Shown: piece by piece, positions 6,887 through 11,933 of the stretch
Position numbering within the stretch: position 1 is the first letter of the stretch
Layout of the letters: every line of letters starts with the position of its first letter
DNA from: Actinomycetota bacterium
Lineage (GTDB): Bacteria > Actinomycetota > Actinomycetes > Nanopelagicales > Nanopelagicaceae
Assembly: GCA_009698045.1 (NCBI GenBank)
Contig: WLRE01000034.1
Span: 1 to 11,933, forward strand
DNA: 11,933 nt
Direction: 5' to 3'
The notes under the pieces: model-generated
Seen by the model: only the letters and a program-made list of their open reading frames with translations
Told to the model about the DNA's origin: nothing
The model's database searches: none
Position numbers and translations under genes: made by a program

Positions 6887-7750
6887 ATGTTAAATAGCTG
6901 GAAGAACCAACATCCTGCAACAACGGTTCTGCGACTCTGGCTTGGCATCACCTTTATTTATGGCGGCTGGAACAAGGCCACTGATCCCGGTTTTCTAGAT
7001 CAGGGTTCTCCTCATTACATAGGTGCGCAAATCACCGGATACCTCTCCACTTCGCCGATTGATTTCATTCTCAAGCACATGATTGAGCACGCCACCTTGA
7101 TGGGTTGGGGCGTAATGATCACGGAGTTTGCGATTGGTTTTGGCGTTCTCGCTGGATATTCACTCGAACTTCTCTCTCTTGCAGGTGTTGGTCTCTCTGC
7201 AACTCTTTGGTTATCTGCAACATGGTCGGTCAAGCCTTACTTCTTAGGCAGCGATACCGCTTACATGGTTCTCTGGCTCGCACTATTTTTACTAGTTCGT
7301 GGTGGCAAATCTGGGCGCAATAAGAGCAAGCTCATCTCCGGCCTTACAGATCGTCGCGAAGTTTTACGACTTGCGGGAGTTGGAGTTTTGGGCGTTGTCG
7401 CCACTTTTAGCGGAAGAATATTTAAGAACTCAAACCCTAATCCGGAATCAGGGCTGACGATTACGACCGTAGCTACTTTTCCAGTTGGTTCGACGATGAA
7501 TTTTCAAGCAGCTTCAGGTGAGCCAGCAGTGTTATTTCGCACCAACGCTGGAGTCTTTGCCTATTCCGCAATCTGTACCCATCAAGGATGCAACGTTGCC
7601 TACGACTCCGGTAAGAATCTCTTGAAATGTCCATGTCACGGGGCAGAATTTGATCCCGCACAGGGCGCAAAAGTTATTACAGGTCCTGCTCAAACCCCAC
7701 TTGCTTCAATTAAAGTTGCCATTAAAGGCGACAAGATTGTCCAAATCTAA
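6887..7750 (+). CDS. DoxX–Rieske [2Fe-2S] fusion membrane protein
   Basis: 287 residues in two parts. Residues about 12-138 hold four hydrophobic segments and the DoxX-like pattern LRLWLGITFIYGGWNK (15-30); DoxX/DoxD proteins are membrane redox subunits, for example in thiosulfate:quinone oxidoreductase. Next comes a twin-arginine segment, TDRREVLRLAG (R156-R157), with a hydrophobic stretch at 162-176. A Rieske domain follows. It has CTHQGC (C230, H232, C235) and CPCHGAEF (C248, C250, H251): C230/C248 and H232/H251 would hold the cluster, and C235/C250 could form the disulfide of high-potential Rieske proteins. GPA (266-268) fits the proline loop. The likely job is electron transfer at the outer membrane face; the partner is unknown. 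The start is fixed: an in-frame TGA lies at 6878-6880 inside the tRNA, and ATG 6887 is the first start after it. The next gene follows with no spacer. Confidence 0.88.
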   Translation: MLNSWKNQHPATTVLRLWLGITFIYGGWNKATDPGFLDQGSPHYIGAQITGYLSTSPIDFILKHMIEHATLMGWGVMITEFAIGFGVLAGYSLELLSLAGVGLSATLWLSATWSVKPYFLGSDTAYMVLWLALFLLVRGGKSGRNKSKLISGLTDRREVLRLAGVGVLGVVATFSGRIFKNSNPNPESGLTITTVATFPVGSTMNFQAASGEPAVLFRTNAGVFAYSAICTHQGCNVAYDSGKNLLKCPCHGAEFDPAQGAKVITGPAQTPLASIKVAIKGDKIVQI

Positions 7751-7990
7751 ATGGGACTATTTAATATTCAAATCTCACTCCCTGATCGCCCGGGCTCACT
7801 CGGCGCAGTTGCATCCGCTATTGGTTTTGCTGGCGGAGATATCCGCTCACTCGTCGTACTTCACTCGGCAGAAGGTCGCGGTGTAGATGATATGACGGTT
7901 GCAATTCCTGGTTCTGATCCAACTGATTTGCTAGAAGTTCTTGGAGCAATTGGTGGAGTTGAAGTAATTTCTATTAGCGCTGCTCAATAA
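7751..7990 (+). CDS. Small ACT-domain protein
   Basis: 79 residues, essentially one ACT domain. The first strand runs LFNIQISLPD, then RPGSLGAVASAI (13-24) gives the ligand-binding Gly-x-Leu turn and helix 1. GGDIRSLVVL is strand 2, and the end (LLEVLGAIGGVEVISIS) gives the second helix and last strand. ACT domains bind amino acids or other small ligands and usually regulate enzymes; lone ACT proteins of this size occur in actinobacteria with unknown roles. The ATG follows directly on the TAA of the DoxX–Rieske gene, with no Shine-Dalgarno sequence, so translation is probably coupled. Its last 17 bases overlap the 3' end of galK on the other strand. Ligand and target cannot be told. Confidence 0.85.
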   Translation: MGLFNIQISLPDRPGSLGAVASAIGFAGGDIRSLVVLHSAEGRGVDDMTVAIPGSDPTDLLEVLGAIGGVEVISISAAQ

Positions 7991-9116
7991 TTCGCGCACC
8001 TGCACTAGGTAATGCGGCAAAAAATCTTGGCTCGATAAAACCTTGGTCTCTAAATGCGGTACTTATCTCGCCCTCAATCGAAACTCGCTCACCGGCCTGA
8101 ATCAGCGCTATAGCGCTACCGCCATAACCTCCGCCGATCATTCGTGCACCCAGTGCGCCATGAGCAATTGCTACATCAACTGCACAGTTGAGCTCTGGAC
8201 AAGAGACGGTAAATTCATCACGTAATGAAATATGTGTTTGAGTAAGAAGATTGCCGAGGGCTACGTAATCTTTATTACCAAGCGCTTGAACCGCGAGTTC
8301 GGTCCGAACAATTTCAGTAATCGCATGGTGGGCGCGCAGATAAGTAGTCTTATCCAACTCTGACTTCCGGCGCTCAAAGTCCTCGGCTGAAATCTCGCGC
8401 AGGGTTTTAACCCCAAGAATTTCAGCTGCTTTTTCGCAGGAATTACGCCGTTCGGCATATCCGCCATCAATGAGGTCGTGATGGACCTGAGTATCGATAA
8501 CTAGAAGTTCTAGACCATCTTTTGATAAATCAAATGGGATATGAGTTGACGCTAACGTCCGAGTATCGAGCAAGAGTGCAGCGCCCTCCTCGGCCATCAA
8601 AGAGACTGCTTGATCCATAATTCCGCAAGGTACGCCAACAAAATCATTCTCGGCCTTCTGACAGAATCGTGCTAACTCAGGCAGGCTCAAATTCCAATGG
8701 AAGAAGTGATTGAGTGCATAAGCAATCGAGGATTCGAGCGCGGCACTACTAGAGAGTCCGGCACCAATGGGTACTTGGCTATCGATGTAGATATCAAAAC
8801 CATTAGTCACTCTGGAATCTCCAAGCGCCCAGAAGACACCCAGTACATAACGAGACCAGAGTTGGCCATATAAAGGGGTCAGGATATGAATATCACCTTG
8901 AATGATTTCACCGGGCTTTTGCTGCGAGGCAATTCTAATTTTTGAATCGCTGCGTGCGCCGAATGCCGCTAGAGAGTTTTGAGAGATGGCGAAGGGCAGA
9001 ACATCTCCTCCGTTGTAATCGACATGCTCACCAATCAGATTGACTCGACCGGGTGCAGCACTGATTAATTCGGGGGAGTAACCAAATACCTCATTAAACT
9101 TTTCAGAGATCTCCAT
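7974..9116 (-). CDS. galK: Galactokinase
   Basis: 380 residues, the standard GalK length. It phosphorylates alpha-D-galactose to galactose 1-phosphate with ATP, the first committed Leloir step. The signature GRVNLIGEHVDYNGG (23-37) includes the conserved R24. PIGAGLSSSAA (116-126) is the GHMP phosphate-binding loop. GIMDQ (165-169) carries the catalytic Asp168. GARMIGGGYGG (323-333) is motif 3, with Ile where Thr is more usual (MTGGG). It starts three bases after the galT stop, with no clear ribosome binding site, so it is read with galT and probably coupled. The product would feed GalT directly. Its 3' end overlaps the convergent ACT gene by 17 bases, leaving no room for a terminator between them. 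Confidence 0.96.
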   Translation of the reverse strand: MEISEKFNEVFGYSPELISAAPGRVNLIGEHVDYNGGDVLPFAISQNSLAAFGARSDSKIRIASQQKPGEIIQGDIHILTPLYGQLWSRYVLGVFWALGDSRVTNGFDIYIDSQVPIGAGLSSSAALESSIAYALNHFFHWNLSLPELARFCQKAENDFVGVPCGIMDQAVSLMAEEGAALLLDTRTLASTHIPFDLSKDGLELLVIDTQVHHDLIDGGYAERRNSCEKAAEILGVKTLREISAEDFERRKSELDKTTYLRAHHAITEIVRTELAVQALGNKDYVALGNLLTQTHISLRDEFTVSCPELNCAVDVAIAHGALGARMIGGGYGGSAIALIQAGERVSIEGEISTAFRDQGFIEPRFFAALPSAGARIIEQR

Positions 9117-9119
9117 ACT

Positions 9120-10238
9120 TTAAAGCTGAACAGCACGCATTTGTGCTGCCGATTGCTCAGGTTCAAGATCCATAATAAATGCGCCCATTGCTGATTCAGA
9201 TCCAGCAAGATATTTCAATTTGCCGGGAGCGCGGCGAACGCTAGTGATTTGCCAGTGCACTCGCATGAGATCGCGACCTTCGCGCACAGGTGCTTGATGC
9301 CAAGCGGCGATATAGGCCATGGATTCACCAAAGACACCATCGAGACGCAGCAGAACTTCTTTTGCAATCGAAGGAAAAGCATCGGCAACTTCATCTGAAA
9401 TCTCAGCAAGATCAGCGAAGTGTGCTTTAGGTGCGACATGAATTTCAAAGGGATATCTTGCTGCATAGGGAACGAAGGCAATCCAATGATTATTCTGCGC
9501 AATGATGCGGACTTCATCTTTGACTTCACGAGCGATGACATCTTCCATCAAGGTGCGACCAGTCTTTGCGTGGTGGAGAACCGCCGCCTCCATCATCTTG
9601 GTGGCACGAGGTGGAATGAAGGGATAGGCATAGACCTGGCCATGTGGATGGTTGAGAGTTACGCCGACTTCTTCACCACGATTTTCAAAGGGAAAGACAT
9701 AGGAGATGTATGGCAATTGTGAAATCTCACGGGTGCGATCTCGCCACGCCTCCATCACCATCCGAATTTGTGAGAGTGGTAATTCACCAAAGCTGCCCTC
9801 GTGTTGATCGGTATAACAAATAACTTCACATTTACCTGCGGCATCGATATCCGGCGTGAATAAATCAGGATGTTCGGTCAACGCCCAATCTGCTGATGGC
9901 TCGGTAAAAGAAGGTGAGCGGTTATCAAAAACCACTACTTGATAGGAAGAATCAGGTATTTCTGAAGCTAAGTCACCACGAGTTGGACAGAGTGGACACA
10001 ACTCTTTCGGTGGAAGAAAAACCCGACCCTGACGATGTGATGCGACAGCAACCCATTCATTTACTAACGGATCGAAGCGAAGTTCACCAATCCCGGGTTG
10101 TGCTTCAATCGGACGTTGATCCGCCGCCGTGCGATCCACGGTACCAATATCGTAATAACGAATAGTGCGACCATCAGCCATAGGAAGATCTGTGCGAATT
10201 ACTCCAGCCGAGAGCGGGGTGGTGGATTTCGCAGGCAT
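9120..10238 (-). CDS. galT: Galactose-1-phosphate uridylyltransferase
   Basis: 372 residues from ATG 10238. It exchanges UMP between UDP-glucose and galactose 1-phosphate, giving UDP-galactose and glucose 1-phosphate. The HPHGQ active-site motif is at 197-201, with nucleophile H199. Zinc ligands fit C81, C84, H146 and H197, as in the E. coli enzyme. The C-terminal stretch with HWQIT and GSE is also typical. Start choice: a TTG at 10244 is in frame two codons upstream, but ATG 10238 has TAGAGT exactly six bases before it, which favours a leaderless message starting at the ATG. galK follows after three bases. galE, needed to recycle UDP-galactose, is not in the window. The upstream gene for the GH25 muramidase ends 22 bases before this start. 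Confidence 0.95.
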   Translation of the reverse strand: MPAKSTTPLSAGVIRTDLPMADGRTIRYYDIGTVDRTAADQRPIEAQPGIGELRFDPLVNEWVAVASHRQGRVFLPPKELCPLCPTRGDLASEIPDSSYQVVVFDNRSPSFTEPSADWALTEHPDLFTPDIDAAGKCEVICYTDQHEGSFGELPLSQIRMVMEAWRDRTREISQLPYISYVFPFENRGEEVGVTLNHPHGQVYAYPFIPPRATKMMEAAVLHHAKTGRTLMEDVIAREVKDEVRIIAQNNHWIAFVPYAARYPFEIHVAPKAHFADLAEISDEVADAFPSIAKEVLLRLDGVFGESMAYIAAWHQAPVREGRDLMRVHWQITSVRRAPGKLKYLAGSESAMGAFIMDLEPEQSAAQMRAVQL

Positions 10239-10244
10239 GGTCAA

Positions 10245-10250
10245 ACTCTA
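10245..10250 (-). promoter_or_regulatory. Putative -10 box (TAGAGT) of leaderless galTK transcript
   Basis: On the minus strand TAGAGT is followed by TTGACC and the galT ATG, the six-base spacing seen at other starts in the window. It lies in the 22-base gap after the muramidase gene, so galTK can be expressed apart from that gene. No -35 or operator repeat is obvious in this short gap. Confidence 0.5.
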
Positions 10251-10260
10251 TCTGATGATG

Positions 10261-11547
10261 TTAATGACGAATCTGATTGGCGCATGAATCGACCGGAACT
10301 GGCTTAGAAGTTGGCTTCTTGGTGGGAGTTGGAGATGGCGCAGGGGAAGGAGTAGGGCCTTGGGTCACGGTAAATATCACTGGCAATTGCGAAATTGCGT
10401 GCGTTCCGGTCGGATCACTAAATTCAAGAAAGCCCTGGTACGTCGCTGCAGGAAGCTTTGTAATGTTGAGAGTCCAGCGTCCTGTTGCAGACCGGACTAG
10501 TTTTTGCACGCCGACCGATGTAGTTGTATCAGACACCTTGAATGCAACCTCGCCAGTGACTACTGGGGTTGCATCTGGTCGAGCCACATCGACAACAAAT
10601 TGAGTCACATCATTTGTCGCTGCCGCCACACTTGTCACTAGTGAAATCGTGGTCGTTTCATTTTCAGGTAAGAAATCCGAAAGGTCAGGTTCCCAAGATC
10701 CACGAACTAGGCTGAGAAAGGCTTCTTCTGAACCACTAAAAACATTGAGATCGACTCTATTACTAGGTATTCCGTACTTAGGTCCGATACCACATGATGA
10801 GTACTGCCAAATTTGCCATTGGCTACTGCAATTGCCTTTGGTCCAAGAGTGAGCAAAGCAGCCGATACTCTTTTTACCGGGTTGTGTCGTAGCCGGAGTT
10901 TTCGAGTAATGCGCAATCCATAATGGATATGCAGCTAGCGCTTTAGAGCGCACCATCGCAGATTGCAAGAACTGCGCATATGAATAAACAAAGGGCTTCT
11001 TCGTTGTCTTCTCTTTAACGGTATCAAGCCAAGTTTGAGTCCATAACGTGATGAGGGTTCGACTCATATATTTCGCACACGAACCATTTGATTTCAATCT
11101 CACGCAATTGTTCTCGATATCGAGTGCCATAGGTAGATCTCTCTCACCATATCCACCGATTGAAGCTAAACGCCAAACCGCCTTTAACGCCTGCGCTTTG
11201 GCATCGGCAATAATAAATGCTCGGTTCGTAGAGTCAGGAAGATATGCATAATAATAAAATCCGGTGTAAATCCCAGCTGCCTGCGCAGCAACCCGATCTT
11301 CTTTCAAATATTTAAATGCTGTTGCATCTGCAGGGTCGTGTCCATCGCCACCCTTAATCATGACGAAGGAGATTCCTGCCTTAGCCATCTTTACAAAGTT
11401 AATGGGTTTGCCATATGGATGCTGCCATTTGCTGATATCTATGCCATGAATTCGATCACCAGGACCAGAAGTGGGAAGGGCTTGTGCAGGAGAAGTTAAA
11501 TTAACGAGAAGCCCAATAGCGAGCAGAAAAATACTTACCTTTTTCAT
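10261..11547 (-). CDS. Secreted GH25 muramidase (lysozyme) with Ig-like domain and Pro/Thr tail
   Basis: 428 residues. A signal peptide (about 1-23, ending AQA) predicts export. Residues about 32-280 form a GH25 domain that cuts the glycan chain of peptidoglycan: GIDISKWQ (35-42, D37), ALDIEN (141-146) with D143 and E145 as catalytic pair, FVYSY (186-190), PLWIAHY (208-214), WQIWQYSS (244-251) and RVDLNVF (264-270, D266). A beta-rich stretch at about 298-394, ending in FTVTQG, looks like a bacterial Ig-like domain. A Pro/Ser/Thr/Lys-rich linker (397-419) and a short tail with C422 follow. The start ATG overlaps the stop of the upstream small gene as ATGA, so translation is coupled. Likely roles are wall remodelling or lysis of other cells. 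The signal peptide and lack of phage neighbours argue against a prophage endolysin. Confidence 0.9.
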   Translation of the reverse strand: MKKVSIFLLAIGLLVNLTSPAQALPTSGPGDRIHGIDISKWQHPYGKPINFVKMAKAGISFVMIKGGDGHDPADATAFKYLKEDRVAAQAAGIYTGFYYYAYLPDSTNRAFIIADAKAQALKAVWRLASIGGYGERDLPMALDIENNCVRLKSNGSCAKYMSRTLITLWTQTWLDTVKEKTTKKPFVYSYAQFLQSAMVRSKALAAYPLWIAHYSKTPATTQPGKKSIGCFAHSWTKGNCSSQWQIWQYSSCGIGPKYGIPSNRVDLNVFSGSEEAFLSLVRGSWEPDLSDFLPENETTTISLVTSVAAATNDVTQFVVDVARPDATPVVTGEVAFKVSDTTTSVGVQKLVRSATGRWTLNITKLPAATYQGFLEFSDPTGTHAISQLPVIFTVTQGPTPSPAPSPTPTKKPTSKPVPVDSCANQIRH

Positions 11548-11813
11548 AGTTCGACGACCATCAGCCTCTGACCTGTTACATCCTGAATGCAGGCCACGAG
11601 TTTGGCAATATGTTCGGGTTTGCGGACCGATTGAAAATCATGCTGGCCGCCAAATTTTTCTGAGTCCTGCCACGCCAGGGTTAGGGTTGACCCTACGAGG
11701 CTAACGAGCCGCGCATCAAAGAATGCGAGCCAGGCAATCCGATCGACCTCAAGCAGAGCATCCAGCACCGTATTCCACTGCGCTTTTAACTCGGCAAGAG
11801 CATCTGAACTCAT
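11544..11813 (-). CDS. Small protein resembling the C-terminal domain of DNA polymerase III tau (DnaX)
   Basis: 89 residues, no signal peptide or membrane segment. The arrangement W13-x-x-V-L (in AQWNTVLDAL), R25-x-x-W28 (in DRIAWLAFF), GSTLTLAW (41-48), then a helix ending in IQDVTGQRL follows the pattern of the C-terminal domain of actinobacterial DnaX as I recall it, where a W-x-x-V-L helix and a G-x-x-L-x-L strand occur. Here that domain stands alone, without the ATPase part. This resemblance is from memory, not a search, so treat the function as unknown; a plain hypothetical protein is the safe reading. The start ATG has TAAGAT six bases upstream, and the stop overlaps the muramidase start (ATGA). 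It is the first gene of the minus-strand run and diverges from the gene at the right edge. Confidence 0.75.
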   Translation of the reverse strand: MSSDALAELKAQWNTVLDALLEVDRIAWLAFFDARLVSLVGSTLTLAWQDSEKFGGQHDFQSVRKPEHIAKLVACIQDVTGQRLMVVEL

Positions 11814-11819
11814 GGAGCC

Positions 11820-11825
11820 ATCTTA
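11820..11825 (-). promoter_or_regulatory. Putative -10 box (TAAGAT) of leaderless transcript for the small tau-like gene and muramidase
   Basis: On the minus strand TAAGAT is followed by GGCTCC and the ATG at 11813. Hexamer and spacing equal those before dnaG. It lies in the 44-base divergent spacer, facing away from the plus-strand box at 11844. Confidence 0.5.
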
Positions 11826-11843
11826 TCTTTTGACCTACCAAAG

Positions 11844-11849
11844 TAGACT
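11844..11849 (+). promoter_or_regulatory. Putative -10 box (TAGACT) for the gene at the right edge
   Basis: TAGACT is followed by eight bases and an ATG at 11858, so transcription would start at or a base or two before the start codon. No Shine-Dalgarno sequence is seen in that gap. The hexamer equals the one before the ZIP gene. Confidence 0.4.
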
Positions 11850-11857
11850 CGCGCCCT

Positions 11858-11933
11858 ATGAGAGGTGAGTCGAGGCGAGGCAGAAGGGGTTATCTCCTTG
11901 TCGCATTGGCAATCTTTTTCACTGGTTTACTTC
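11858..11933 (+). CDS. N-terminus of an exported or membrane-anchored protein (cut by window edge)
   Basis: An open frame of 25 codons runs from ATG 11858 to the right edge. The first 11 residues are rich in Arg (MRGESRRGRRG), followed by a hydrophobic stretch (YLLVALAIFFTGLL). This is the pattern of a signal peptide or signal anchor. The start is supported by a TAGACT box eight bases upstream. It diverges from the small tau-like gene. There is too little sequence to name a family. Confidence 0.5.
   Translation, partial: MRGESRRGRRGYLLVALAIFFTGLL

Noticed and set aside
6813..6890. tRNA-Asn 3' end as an integration site for a mobile element
   Set aside because: The next gene follows after one base, no integrase is present, and I saw no second copy of the tRNA end in the window.
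10239..10244. TTG 10244 as the galT start
   Set aside because: It is in frame but has no ribosome binding site, while ATG 10238 has a TAGAGT box at exactly six bases. The two-codon difference does not affect function.
10261..11547. GH25 protein as a prophage endolysin
   Set aside because: It has its own signal peptide and Ig-like domain, sits beside galactose genes, and no holin or phage gene is near.
1..11933. CRISPR array, insertion sequence, toxin–antitoxin or defence system
   Set aside because: I saw no spaced direct repeats, transposase, terminal inverted repeats or toxin/antitoxin motifs; nearly all bases are taken by recognisable chromosomal genes.

Overview
The window looks like a chromosomal segment of a small-genome actinobacterium. 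The order dgt–dnaG–tRNA-Asn, a dimeric-type glycyl-tRNA synthetase next to dusB, many TANNNT -10 boxes placed for leaderless transcripts, tight gene packing (no gene-free stretch over about 90 bases) and a base composition that looks balanced rather than GC-rich all fit. The freshwater Nanopelagicales (acI) lineage is a reasonable guess, but it is inference. I saw no phage, transposon, CRISPR or defence locus.

Layout. (1) 1-386, minus strand: the N-terminal part of a ZIP-family metal transporter, divergent from the next block. (2) 479-6762, plus strand: glyS, dusB, a DUF218/YdcF-like membrane protein, dgt and dnaG, a housekeeping run for tRNA charging, tRNA modification, dNTP hydrolysis and replication priming. 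(3) 6813-7990, plus strand: tRNA-Asn(GTT), then with one base between them a gene for a DoxX–Rieske fusion protein, then with no spacer a small ACT-domain protein. (4) 7974-11813, minus strand, read right to left: a small protein resembling the C-terminal domain of DNA polymerase III tau, a secreted GH25 muramidase, galT and galK. galK runs into the ACT gene tail to tail with a 17-base overlap. (5) 11858-11933, plus strand: the first 25 codons of a membrane or secreted protein cut by the window edge.

How the parts work together. GalK and GalT give two of the three Leloir steps for galactose; galE is not in the window. GlyRS, DusB and tRNA-Asn belong to translation, and Dgt and DnaG to DNA replication. 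The most unusual points are the DoxX–Rieske fusion with an internal twin-arginine segment, its start codon one base after a tRNA that encodes no CCA, and a repeated promoter layout: five genes have TANNNT exactly six bases before ATG, so several genes inside apparent operons probably have their own leaderless transcripts.
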